A DNA stretch of 17,091 nucleotides from Bacteroidia bacterium (GTDB taxonomy: Bacteria > Bacteroidota > Bacteroidia > Bacteroidales > P3), in contig BNXT01000014.1 of NCBI GenBank assembly GCA_025999775.1, positions 1-17,091 of the forward strand, read 5' to 3'. The notes beneath the pieces were generated by a model. That model saw nothing but the letters and a program-made list of their open reading frames with translations, was not told where the DNA came from and did not search any database. This document shows, one piece after another, positions 9,213-15,868 of the stretch; the first letter of the stretch is position 1, and each line of letters starts with the position of its first letter. The translations under genes and the position numbers were made by a program.

Positions 9213-10874
9213 TCAATAAATGAACGAACTACCGCCTAAAAACTCACGAAGAATAGATGTTACCGGAATCTCATGTTCGGGAATAGGTGAAAAATAGGAC
9301 AGGAAATCAAGTACCATCCGTGCTTCCGTAAAAGCAGGCTCTGTTTCCGGAATAGCATTTAACAACGGCTCCACAAAGGGTTTTAAAGCCGATATTTCAT
9401 AGATAAGCGCCGAATTGAAGAACACATCGGCGTTTTCCTGATAAGGGAAAATGTTTTGTTCTTCACCTTGTTTAACTGATTGCCAACGGTTGAAGGTATT
9501 CACAGGTGAGACGCCGCGCATGCGACGGTCGCGCACCAGACGGCGGAGCAACCGATTGTCGGTACTCATAATAGGCGTCTGCGCATCAATGGAAATAGGG
9601 GTTAGAGCCGACACATAGATAGTGAATTTCTTAGCCTCTTCGATAGCGGCGCTCATCGCCGGATTCAATCCATGTATGCCCTCAACCACTAACACCGACC
9701 GCTCGTCCATACGCAGTTTGTGTCCTTTGTATTCTCGTTTGCCGGTTTCAAAGTTAAAACTTGGCAGTTCGACTTCTTGACCATCTAATAGCTGATTCAT
9801 TTGTTGATTGAAAAGCTCAACATCCAACGCCTTAATCGTTTCAAAATCATACTCACCATTTGGTAAACGCGGGGTTTTGTCACGATCTACGAAATAGTCA
9901 TCCATAGCGACCACTATCGGGTGATAACCCAATACCTGTAATTGCACGCCCAAACGCTTGCTGAATGTCGTTTTGCCGGACGACGAGGGACCACTGATGA
10001 AGATCATCCTAACAGCGCTCCGTTTATCAATCATATCGGCAATACTGGCTATTTTTTTCTCTTGAAAAGCCTCTGAAATCTTAATAATATCGCCCACCGT
10101 ACCGTCCGCCACATGTCGGTTTAAGTCGCTGATATAGTCAAGATGGAGCACTTCAAGCCAATGTTTGTATTCCTGAAAGACTTTAAACAGTTTAGAATGT
10201 TCCGAAAACTGCTCAAATCCCGAATATTGGCTCTTTAATTTAGGCGTTTTAACTAAAAACCCTTTACCACCAAAGAAGTCAAGTTCCAACTGTGGTAACA
10301 CGCCTGTTGACGGTACCAAACAAGCATTGGTGTAGTCCACTGTATCTTCCAAATAACAAAGCGACGTATAAAGTTTTTGTTGGATTTTCAACATGTCCAC
10401 CTTATCCTGACGTTTCTTTCTTTGAAATAGCGCTATAGCATCTTCGGTAGGTATGATTTCACGTCGAAACACAAGATTGGCGGCAAAGATTTCTTTTATT
10501 CTTGCCTCAATAGTCTCCACCATGTCATCGTTGATTTCATACTGAAGATTCTTCAGTTCACAATACAAGCCGCCGGGTAAAGAATGTTCAACCTGTAAAA
10601 TTGCCTCCGGAAATAAATCTTGCACCGCTTTTTGCAGCGCCAATATAGCGGATTGCAAATAGAGCCGACTTGCCATAGGATGGCTAATCGTAATAAACTC
10701 TATGGTTTTCGGGTTAAATACTTGATAGGAAAGGTCATAAAGTCGATTATTGACAATCGCTGCCACGAAAGGCGTTTCAGACGTTAGCTGCAAGAGGTCT
10801 TTGATCTGTGCCAACGATGAACTATCGGGTACTGTGTATTTTGATTGTGTGTTTTTGCAAATTATATCAATCAT
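9213..10874 (-). CDS. Nucleoside (uridine-kinase-like) kinase with N-terminal TGS domain
   Basis: A 553-residue cytoplasmic protein. Residues 1-60 look like a TGS domain, and about 65-140 resemble the second N-terminal domain of threonyl-tRNA synthetase. The C-terminal half is a uridine kinase/phosphoribulokinase-type P-loop kinase, with Walker A GPSSSGKT (295-302), AMDDYFVDRDKTP (323-335), a conserved YDFETIKALD segment (342-351) and an RRLVRDRRMRG arginine-rich stretch that is typically a lid. This two-part architecture is recognised in Bacteroidota and Firmicutes and is usually annotated nucleoside or uridine kinase; the in vivo substrate is not shown by the sequence. It sits between an outer-membrane protein gene (32-bp gap) and phoH (10-bp gap). 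The TGS part suggests nucleotide or RNA sensing, which is inference. Confidence 0.88.
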   Translation of the reverse strand: MIDIICKNTQSKYTVPDSSSLAQIKDLLQLTSETPFVAAIVNNRLYDLSYQVFNPKTIEFITISHPMASRLYLQSAILALQKAVQDLFPEAILQVEHSLPGGLYCELKNLQYEINDDMVETIEARIKEIFAANLVFRREIIPTEDAIALFQRKKRQDKVDMLKIQQKLYTSLCYLEDTVDYTNACLVPSTGVLPQLELDFFGGKGFLVKTPKLKSQYSGFEQFSEHSKLFKVFQEYKHWLEVLHLDYISDLNRHVADGTVGDIIKISEAFQEKKIASIADMIDKRSAVRMIFISGPSSSGKTTFSKRLGVQLQVLGYHPIVVAMDDYFVDRDKTPRLPNGEYDFETIKALDVELFNQQMNQLLDGQEVELPSFNFETGKREYKGHKLRMDERSVLVVEGIHGLNPAMSAAIEEAKKFTIYVSALTPISIDAQTPIMSTDNRLLRRLVRDRRMRGVSPVNTFNRWQSVKQGEEQNIFPYQENADVFFNSALIYEISALKPFVEPLLNAIPETEPAFTEARMVLDFLSYFSPIPEHEIPVTSILREFLGGSSFIY

Positions 10875-10906
10875 GTTGTAAAAATTTTAAACTCAATCTC
10901 ACTATT

Positions 10907-12202
10907 TTAACGGAATTTTTGTCTCACAAACCATGTCTCGAAAGCTGCTAAACCAATGGTTATTAGTCCATAATTTTCCTGTATTTGTCCGTTGCCGGTA
11001 TTGCCTTTACGACCTATTTCCACGCCGATGTCTATTCTTGACAAACTGCGTCGGACAGGTATGCCAAAACCAAAAGTAATAGCCGATTCAAGCAAGTTGT
11101 TATTTTGATAGGCTACATAGTCCTTACCATATCGAAAGCCCACGCGATAATCCATTTGAGAAAAGATGTCTCCGGCATAGCGATTGCCTTTTATTTCAGC
11201 GCCAAGATGGCAGGTATAGGCATTTTTCAAGAACGGATCGGCTTTACCGAAATCCCGATATTGACTGTACTGATAAAAACGATATTCACCTATAATCATC
11301 CATCTATCAACATGAGCGAATGAAACGCCGACGCCCAATGAGGATGGCATTTCTACTTTACCTGACAAGAGTTCTCTTGATACCGTATCTGCGACCGAGC
11401 TTATAGTTGCCAAAATTTCAGTCTTACTATCCGCATTTAACGTGTATTTAGGAACATACGTGAAACCGAACCCCAAGCGATAGGACTTACCCATATCAAA
11501 CTTCAGCTGCATGCCATAGTCCACATTAAATCCTTGCAGTTCCGTAGTTTTGTAAATACCTGATGTCATTGCGTACGCATACAGCGTATCGTACAGCGTT
11601 AGACTTGCATGCCGTTGAAAATAGCCAAAATGGTAATTAAAATTAGCGCCTACAGAAATAAACTTATAACCTAACGCAAAGCCTATGTAAACATCATTTA
11701 GTCCGCCGGTTCCGAAATGCTGTACGTTGTAATCGCCCGCAGACGAAGAATCCTGTATCTGACGATTTACATCGTAACTCACATTGGACGTAGGACGCAA
11801 GCCAAAGCTGGATTTCACCCACGATGTGATGGGGAAACACAGATTAAAGGTATTTACAGAAGCATGATTGGAATTAGACGTGTATGTTTTATTGTCAACA
11901 ATCTCTGTCAGACGTGCTAATTGCAACCGCATAGACAAATCAAAGCCTACGGTCAAGCTGTCTATATTAATATACGACGCGGGATTGTAGCTGCTTGTTT
12001 CATTAGCGCCCACCAATCCGAGTGTTGTATTGCCCAAGCTTGCGGAACGCGGTGTCGCCGCTGTTTGAAGTTCACCAATACCAAACCGCGAATACGGCAA
12101 CAACGCCACATTTTGGGCATGGCTCGTCGGTATTACACCTAATCCTAAAATTAAAACACTACAGCACTTGACACTGATTGATATTATAGTCGAGTATTTC
12201 AT
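10907..12202 (-). CDS. Outer-membrane beta-barrel protein, FadL/OmpP1-like
   Basis: A 431-residue exported protein. The signal peptide ends in SHAQ (about residue 30). After it comes LLPYSRFGIGELQTAATPRSASLGNTTLG, typical of Bacteroidota barrel proteins, with early Gly/Ser-rich turns. The rest has many alternating hydrophobic/aromatic strands of about 10 residues (for example YIGFALGYKFISVGANFNYHF and YRLGFGFTYVPKY), as expected for an outer-membrane barrel of about 14 strands. The ligand is unknown. From memory, a similar gene follows coaX in Bacteroides, so the neighbourhood looks conserved. The ATG overlaps the 3' end of coaX by 44 bp in another frame. The signal peptide is encoded inside the overlap and no later ATG would preserve it, so the overlap is probably real. 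Confidence 0.8.
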   Translation of the reverse strand: MKYSTIISISVKCCSVLILGLGVIPTSHAQNVALLPYSRFGIGELQTAATPRSASLGNTTLGLVGANETSSYNPASYINIDSLTVGFDLSMRLQLARLTEIVDNKTYTSNSNHASVNTFNLCFPITSWVKSSFGLRPTSNVSYDVNRQIQDSSSAGDYNVQHFGTGGLNDVYIGFALGYKFISVGANFNYHFGYFQRHASLTLYDTLYAYAMTSGIYKTTELQGFNVDYGMQLKFDMGKSYRLGFGFTYVPKYTLNADSKTEILATISSVADTVSRELLSGKVEMPSSLGVGVSFAHVDRWMIIGEYRFYQYSQYRDFGKADPFLKNAYTCHLGAEIKGNRYAGDIFSQMDYRVGFRYGKDYVAYQNNNLLESAITFGFGIPVRRSLSRIDIGVEIGRKGNTGNGQIQENYGLITIGLAAFETWFVRQKFR

Positions 12203-12923
12203 TCAAACCAATTAAAACCATATTAGAAACTACAAAGGTAGGTATTTTTATCTTATTGACAAAATAAAAAACATCGCCGCCTGTCAAAAAAATCTGTACA
12301 TCCTCATAAGTAGCCGTAACCCACGCTATTTTGTGCTGTATTTCTCCGAGCATGCCATCCATTACTCCTGCACGTATTGCCTCCGTCGTATTTTTGCCCA
12401 TACTTGTTATGTTAACATCCTGACTATCAATATTTTGCGACATATTAACCCTTGGCAGTCGCGCTGTAAACTGATGAAGCGCTTTAAATCGCATCTGTAA
12501 TCCGGGGGCTATAGCGCCGCCTACGTATGTAGCGTTCTTCAAAATTACTTCGTAGGTTATGCAGGTTCCCAAAGAAATCACTAACGTATTTTTTTGAGGC
12601 GCCAGAGCGTTGGCAGCAACGGCAAGAGCTAATCTGTCGCAGCCTAAGGTATCGGGTGTTTCATAGTCATTAACGATAGGTATGGGGGTATTAACATCAA
12701 AAAGTAACATTCGGTTTTTGCTATCGTCAATCAAAAAATCAGGAACCGAGCCTACGGTGCAAATAATACCTTGTTGAATATCACAGTTAGCTGTAAACAT
12801 GTCCAACTGTACCTTCGTCAAATGCTCAAAAGCCGCATAGTTGACCATCTCATGCCCGTCGAAGATCGCTAATTTTGACAACGTATTGCCAATATCAACA
12901 ACGAGTTTTTTATCGTTTGGCAT
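12159..12923 (-). CDS. coaX: Type III pantothenate kinase (CoaX)
   Basis: A 254-residue ASKHA-fold kinase that phosphorylates pantothenate with ATP, the first step of coenzyme A synthesis. From the chosen ATG at 12923, phosphate-1 motif DIGNT is at 10-14, TLGCDRLA (with catalytic-type Asp96) at 92-99, GGAIAPGLQMR at 135-145, and an adenosine-type LTGGD at 213-217. The phosphate-2 motif reads ISLGTCITYE (116-125); most homologues have Asp where Ser117 stands here. An in-frame ATG ten codons upstream (12953) would overlap the preceding gene by 23 bp and add MGFSSRCKWS. The shorter start leaves a 7-bp gap, has GGAG just upstream, and begins near the motif as in the family, so I chose it. The C-terminus overlaps the next gene by 44 bp. 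Confidence 0.92.
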   Translation of the reverse strand: MPNDKKLVVDIGNTLSKLAIFDGHEMVNYAAFEHLTKVQLDMFTANCDIQQGIICTVGSVPDFLIDDSKNRMLLFDVNTPIPIVNDYETPDTLGCDRLALAVAANALAPQKNTLVISLGTCITYEVILKNATYVGGAIAPGLQMRFKALHQFTARLPRVNMSQNIDSQDVNITSMGKNTTEAIRAGVMDGMLGEIQHKIAWVTATYEDVQIFLTGGDVFYFVNKIKIPTFVVSNMVLIGLNEILDYNINQCQVL

Positions 12924-12930
12924 ACTCCAT

Positions 12931-13413
12931 TTACAACGGGAAGAAAACCCCAATGTGATAAAGAAGTGTCCATTCCCCTACTTTAAATGTAACATCATTA
13001 CCATTACGATCCTTGCCAGTACCAACAACGATTCCCCAACCTAATCCCGCTTGCAATATTTTCTTTGCTCTGAAAACATACATCGGTCCAATATAGGAAC
13101 CATAAAAATTTTCACCAAATCCCTGATGCAAGTACTGTAAAGATATAAACGAAGAATTAATGATTGGTTTAAAATGCCAATCTAAACCCACTCCAAAACT
13201 GGAAATACCAATGCCGGCTTGTAGTCCCACTGTCTTACTAACCAAAAATTCCGCGTCCACTCCCACAAGAGACCCACCACCCATCATAAATCCCGCATTG
13301 ATAGCGGTATTACGACGTGCAGGTTGCTCAGGATCAATAGGTAACGTTTCTCTCTGTCCATAGATAAGCATCGATTGACAGAACAAAAGTACAAGTACAA
13401 GTATCTTTTTCAT
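12931..13413 (-). CDS. Small exported beta-barrel-like protein of unknown function
   Basis: A 160-residue protein with a signal peptide MKKILVLVLLFCQSMLIYGQ. The mature part alternates Gly/aromatic-rich strands (for example LQAGIGISSFGVGLDWHF, FYGSYIGPMYVF, AGLGWGIVVGTG), suggesting a small outer-membrane barrel; no family is recognised. An ATG at 13443 would add ten residues, but the -7 promoter box (13433-13440) would then fall inside those codons, so the ATG at 13413 with its clean signal peptide is preferred. It is the first gene of the cluster and ends 7 bp before coaX. Confidence 0.75.
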   Translation of the reverse strand: MKKILVLVLLFCQSMLIYGQRETLPIDPEQPARRNTAINAGFMMGGGSLVGVDAEFLVSKTVGLQAGIGISSFGVGLDWHFKPIINSSFISLQYLHQGFGENFYGSYIGPMYVFRAKKILQAGLGWGIVVGTGKDRNGNDVTFKVGEWTLLYHIGVFFPL

Positions 13414-13432
13414 AATGCAAATTATTAACTCA

Positions 13433-13440
13433 CAAAGATA
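13433..13440 (-). promoter_or_regulatory. Promoter of the nine-gene minus-strand cluster
   Basis: On the minus strand this reads TATCTTTG, a full match to the Bacteroidota -7 consensus TAnnTTTG and to its most common form. A TTTG (13463-13466 read on the minus strand) stands 22 bp upstream as a -33 element. The box is 19 bp from the ATG at 13413, giving a very short leader. No comparable promoter was seen between the downstream genes except a doubtful one inside the M23 gene. Confidence 0.7.
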
Positions 13441-13570
13441 CATAATTTTTTAGATATTTCATCAAAATTTATGTTTTTTTGTCTTTACACATTTTAGCCG
13501 TTCATGGGATTGTCTCATAAGCACGCAGATAACGCAGATTAGACAGATTTTCGCAGATAAAGGAAAAAAC

Positions 13571-13595
13571 ACTCCACACTCCACACTCCACACTC
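13571..13595. repeat. 7-bp tandem repeat (ACTCCAC)3 plus ACTC
   Basis: Three exact copies of ACTCCAC (13571, 13578, 13585) are followed by a partial copy ACTC. The repeat lies in the loop of the inverted repeat pair, in non-coding DNA, and could vary in copy number by slippage. Confidence 0.85.
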
Positions 13596-13659
13596 AATTC
13601 TTAGCGCCTCAAACTATTTTTTAACCCAAAAATTTGGGCGATTTCTAAAAATAATTCCG

Positions 13660-13667
13660 TACCTTTG
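13660..13667 (+). promoter_or_regulatory. Promoter of the DUF2400 gene with overlapping palindrome
   Basis: TACCTTTG matches TAnnTTTG. A TTTG at 13633-13636 lies 23 bp upstream and could be the -33 element, though the spacing is slightly long. That TTTG is one half of the palindrome CCCAAA-AA-TTTGGG (13625-13638), a possible operator. The start codon is at 13737, so the leader is about 60 bases and contains the right inverted-repeat arm. Confidence 0.55.
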
Positions 13668-13736
13668 TATCAAACAGTAACAATTTAAGATATTCAAAAA
13701 TCCGTTAAATCCGCGTTATCTACGTGCAAAAAAACA

Positions 13737-14489
13737 ATGATGAAAGAATTTTTAGAAAAACAAGTCCAACGCATTAACAATAAGGCGTTTATCGAAACCG
13801 ACCCTGTGCAGTTTTTGCATCGTTACGAGCGCTTGCAGGACATTGAAATTGTGTCGTTTTGTGTAGCAACGATTGCTTGGGGGCGGCGCGAAATGATTTT
13901 GCACAGCGCCGAGCGAATGTTGGCAAAAATGGGCGAAAGTCCCTACGAATATGTGATGTGCGAAGGCTACGAAATGCTCGGCGAAGCAAATGTTCACCGC
14001 ACTTTTTTTGAGCCGGATTTGGCGTATATGCTGCGCGGATTTCACAAAATCCTATCTGAAAATGAGAGCATTGAAAGTTTTTTGAAAAAACGGCATGCAA
14101 AAGATGCGTGGCAAATAACCGAAGTCATACAAGCTGCTATGCAGCAGGCAAACGGCGGCAAAACCAATGCGCGAAACCTGTTTTCGCTCAATTTTGAAAA
14201 ATCGGCACTCAAACGACTCAATCTGGCTCTGCGTTGGCTCGTCCGCCGAGATGGTATTGTGGATTTAGGCGTATGGAAACTCTTGAAATCAAGTGAGTTA
14301 TACATTCCGCTTGATGTTCATGTAGCCAATATTTCCCGCAAACTCGGCATCCTGCAACGCAAGCAAAACGACCGCCGCGCGGTGGAAGAACTGACGGCTG
14401 CTTTGCGCGGGTTTTGTCCCGAAGACCCTGTGAAATATGATTTTGCACTGTTTGGAATTGACATCGGCGAACAGAAAATTTTTGGCTAA
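13737..14489 (+). CDS. TIGR02757/DUF2400 family protein
   Basis: A 250-residue soluble protein, full length for the family known from Bacteroidota and some other phyla. Recognisable landmarks are DPVQFLHRY (22-30), the early helix IVSFCVATIAWGRREMI (38-54), the central LKRLNLALRWLVRRDGIVDLGVW (158-180), LYIPLDVHVANISRKLGIL (188-206) and the C-terminal CPEDPVKYDFALFG (227-240). The all-helical layout, with a conserved Asp in PLDVHV, recalls helix-hairpin-helix DNA glycosylase folds, but no activity is established and I do not assign one. ATG codons stand in tandem at 13737 and 13740; either could be used. It has its own promoter and is the first plus-strand gene. The next gene also has its own promoter, so they need not form an operon. 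Confidence 0.88.
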   Translation: MMKEFLEKQVQRINNKAFIETDPVQFLHRYERLQDIEIVSFCVATIAWGRREMILHSAERMLAKMGESPYEYVMCEGYEMLGEANVHRTFFEPDLAYMLRGFHKILSENESIESFLKKRHAKDAWQITEVIQAAMQQANGGKTNARNLFSLNFEKSALKRLNLALRWLVRRDGIVDLGVWKLLKSSELYIPLDVHVANISRKLGILQRKQNDRRAVEELTAALRGFCPEDPVKYDFALFGIDIGEQKIFG

Positions 14490-14535
14490 TGACGAATTTT
14501 ATCATTAGTTTTAAACGAAAAACAGTAGTAGCCAT

Positions 14536-14608
14536 ATTTGGTAGAAAATGTAACCAAATGGTGTCATACAAAAAGGTGTCATACAAAAAGGTATCATACT
14601 ATTTGGTT
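14536..14608 (+). promoter_or_regulatory. Iteron array with inverted arms upstream of the ATPase gene
   Basis: Two exact 15-bp copies of GGTGTCATACAAAAA (14560-14574, 14575-14589) are followed by a third, diverged copy beginning GGTATCATAC (14590-14599). The array is bracketed by AACCAAAT (14552-14559) and ATTTGGTT (14601-14608), a perfect 8-bp inverted pair. A further ATTTGGT stands at 14536-14542 and could pair with the left arm instead (7-bp stem, 10-base loop). The right arm contains the likely -33 TTTG of the ATPase promoter, so a protein or structure bound here would control it directly. Confidence 0.7.
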
Positions 14609-14625
14609 ATATCGAAAAATACTTG

Positions 14626-14633
14626 TATCTTTG
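14626..14633 (+). promoter_or_regulatory. Promoter of the ATPase gene
   Basis: TATCTTTG is a perfect Bacteroidota -7 box with TTTG at 14602-14605, 20 bp upstream, as the -33 element. The ATG at 14653 is 19 bp after the box, so the leader is very short. Confidence 0.75.
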
Positions 14634-14652
14634 CACAAAAATATTTTGATGT

Positions 14653-15783
14653 ATGAAAAGAATGCCTTTTATATTCGGAAAATCGGCTGATTTCAAAAAC
14701 TTTACGGACAGAGATGCGGAAACAGACCGCCTCGTTACGAACTTCAAATCGCTGATAAATACGACCATTATTTCGCCGCGAAGGTGGGGAAAAACCTCGC
14801 TTGTGGAGAATGTGACGGAAAAAATCAGGACAGAAAACAACAAAATTTGTGTTTGTCTGCTTGATATTTTCAATGTTCGCAGCGAGGAGGAATTTTACGA
14901 ACATTTTGCAAAAGAAATTCTCAAAGCCACGGCGAGCCGTTGGGAAGAAATGGCGGAAAATGCCAAAAAATTTCTTTCGCAACTATTGCCGAAAATTTCG
15001 TTTTCGCCCGATTCGCAAGCGGAAATTTCGTTTGGCGTGGGTTGGGAACAGTTGAAAAAAAGTCCCGACGATATTCTGAATCTCGCCGAAACCATTGCCC
15101 AAGCAAAGAAAATCAGCGTTGTGGTCTGTATCGACGAATTTCAGTCCATTGGCGATTTTGCCGACAGTTTGGCTTTTCAGCGGAAACTGCGCTCGCACTG
15201 GCAACGCCACCACAACGTTGCCTATTGCCTCTACGGCAGCAAGCGGCACATGCTTTTGGACATTTTTTCAAACGCCGCAATGCCGTTTTACAAGTTTGGC
15301 GACATTATGTTTTTGCAAAAAATCAGCAATAAAAATTGGGGCGAATTTGTAAAAAAACGTTTTGAGGAGACAGGCAAAAAAATCACACTCGCACAAGCCG
15401 AATATCTGGCTGAATTTGTTGATAATCACAGTTATTACGTGCAACAACTTGCACAGCAAGCATGGTTGCGGACAAAAACCAGTTGCACAAAAGCCATTAT
15501 TGACGATTCGCTGCAAGGCATTAAAAATCAGTTGAGTTTGCTGTTTGTCGGACAAATTGAAGCGATGGCAACCACGCAAATCAATTTTCTAAAAGCGGTA
15601 TTGAACGGCGAAACGGCTTTTCAATCACAAGGCGTATTAAAACGCTATGATTTAGGAACTTCCGCCAATATTGCCAAAATAAAAACGGCATTGATGAACA
15701 AAGAAATCATTGATATTTCCGCCCAAAAGGTCGAAATTTTAGACCCTATTTTTAAGTTGTGGCTGAAAGAGGAGTATTTTTGA
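14653..15783 (+). CDS. ATPase_2-type P-loop ATPase (archaeal-type AAA-like)
   Basis: A 376-residue cytoplasmic ATPase. It starts with the typical FGK..DF..FTDRDAE box (8-23). Walker A is the family's variant form SPRRWGKTS (41-49), and Walker B is VVCIDEFQ (157-164). A YGSKRHM segment (194-200) fits the sensor-like position. The C-terminal third (about 300-376) looks like a winged helix (INFLKAVLNGE, then LMNKEIIDI) ending in the DPIFKLWLK signature (364-372). This matches PF01637-like ATPases, which are common in archaea and scattered through Bacteroidota. Many relatives carry a DUF234 nuclease-like tail; this one ends at the winged helix. Role unknown: family members are tied to mobile or defence-like contexts only loosely. 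It is followed after 85 bp by a PDDEXK nuclease-like gene on the same strand. The promoter is strong and the iterons suggest regulation. Confidence 0.82.
   Translation: MKRMPFIFGKSADFKNFTDRDAETDRLVTNFKSLINTTIISPRRWGKTSLVENVTEKIRTENNKICVCLLDIFNVRSEEEFYEHFAKEILKATASRWEEMAENAKKFLSQLLPKISFSPDSQAEISFGVGWEQLKKSPDDILNLAETIAQAKKISVVVCIDEFQSIGDFADSLAFQRKLRSHWQRHHNVAYCLYGSKRHMLLDIFSNAAMPFYKFGDIMFLQKISNKNWGEFVKKRFEETGKKITLAQAEYLAEFVDNHSYYVQQLAQQAWLRTKTSCTKAIIDDSLQGIKNQLSLLFVGQIEAMATTQINFLKAVLNGETAFQSQGVLKRYDLGTSANIAKIKTALMNKEIIDISAQKVEILDPIFKLWLKEEYF
15775..15782 (+). promoter_or_regulatory. Weak candidate promoter for the DUF1016 gene
   Basis: TATTTTTG matches TAnnTTTG and overlaps the ATPase stop codon, 86 bp before the DUF1016 ATG. 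No well-spaced TTTG is visible upstream, and the DNA is T-rich, so this may be chance. Confidence 0.25.
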
Positions 15784-15828
15784 AAAAAGTTAAACAAAAA
15801 ATACAGTCCTGATTAAACAGAAAACGAA

Positions 15829-15851
15829 ATTATCAACCGCCCGAAAGGGCA
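15829..15851 (+). repeat. Hairpin leader repeat, copy 1 (before the DUF1016 gene)
   Basis: A 23-bp element centred on GCCCGAAAGGGC (15839-15850), which folds as a 4-bp GC stem with a GAAA tetraloop. It ends 17 bases before the ATG at 15869 and is followed by an A-rich stretch with AAAGGAG. A copy with one difference lies at 16960-16982. The stem is short for an intrinsic terminator, and an A-tract, not a T-tract, follows. Confidence 0.75.
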
Positions 15852-15853
15852 AA

Positions 15854-15860
15854 AAAGGAG
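15854..15860 (+). promoter_or_regulatory. Shine-Dalgarno site of the DUF1016 gene
   Basis: AAAGGAG lies 8 bases before the ATG at 15869, directly after the leader hairpin. This fixes the start. Such a good site is unusual for a Bacteroidota gene and might reflect transfer from another phylum or need for SD-dependent initiation. Confidence 0.6.
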
Positions 15861-15868
15861 AAAAACTT

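Larger units (their letters stand above)
13521..13727. repeat. Imperfect inverted repeat pair with GCAGAT periodicity
   Basis: The outer 20 bases of the left arm (13521-13540, starting GCACGCAGATAACG) match the reverse complement of 13708-13727 at 18 of 20 positions. The match weakens but continues for about another 16-20 bases inward. The left arm itself carries GCAGAT/ACAGAT four times (13525, 13534, 13543, 13553), spaced 9, 9 and 10 bp. The arms bracket about 150 bp containing the tandem repeat and the rightward promoter. The 'GCAGATAACGCAGATT' wording is familiar from Bacteroidota intergenic regions, so this may be a dispersed element. Confidence 0.65.
13414..13736. other. Divergent intergenic region at the strand switch
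   Basis: This 323-bp gene-free stretch separates the minus-strand cluster from the plus-strand genes. It holds, from left to right, the leftward promoter (13433-13440), an AT-rich stretch, the left arm of an imperfect inverted repeat (13521-13556), a 7-bp tandem repeat (13571-13595), a short palindrome (13625-13638), the rightward promoter (13660-13667) and the right arm (about 13692-13727). No open frame with coding character was seen. Confidence 0.8.

Noticed and set aside
13414..13443. A longer start for the small barrel protein at 13443
   Set aside because: It would place the -7 promoter box inside the coding region and put extra residues before a perfect signal peptide.
13521..13595. 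A possible CRISPR array from the GCAGAT and ACTCCAC repeats
   Set aside because: Units are 6-7 bp, spacers are 0-4 bp, and there are no cas genes.
14560..14599. The 15-bp iterons as a plasmid replication origin
   Set aside because: No replication-initiator gene is present, and the repeats overlap a promoter, so a regulatory reading fits better.
14599..14982. A 127-codon minus-strand frame across the ATPase promoter and gene start
   Set aside because: It is opposite the conserved ATPase motifs, has an Arg/Phe-rich product without domain character, and would cross the iterons and promoter.
14940..15332. Overlapping plus- and minus-strand frames inside the ATPase gene
   Set aside because: All lie within the 376-codon frame that contains Walker A and B; none has a recognisable domain.
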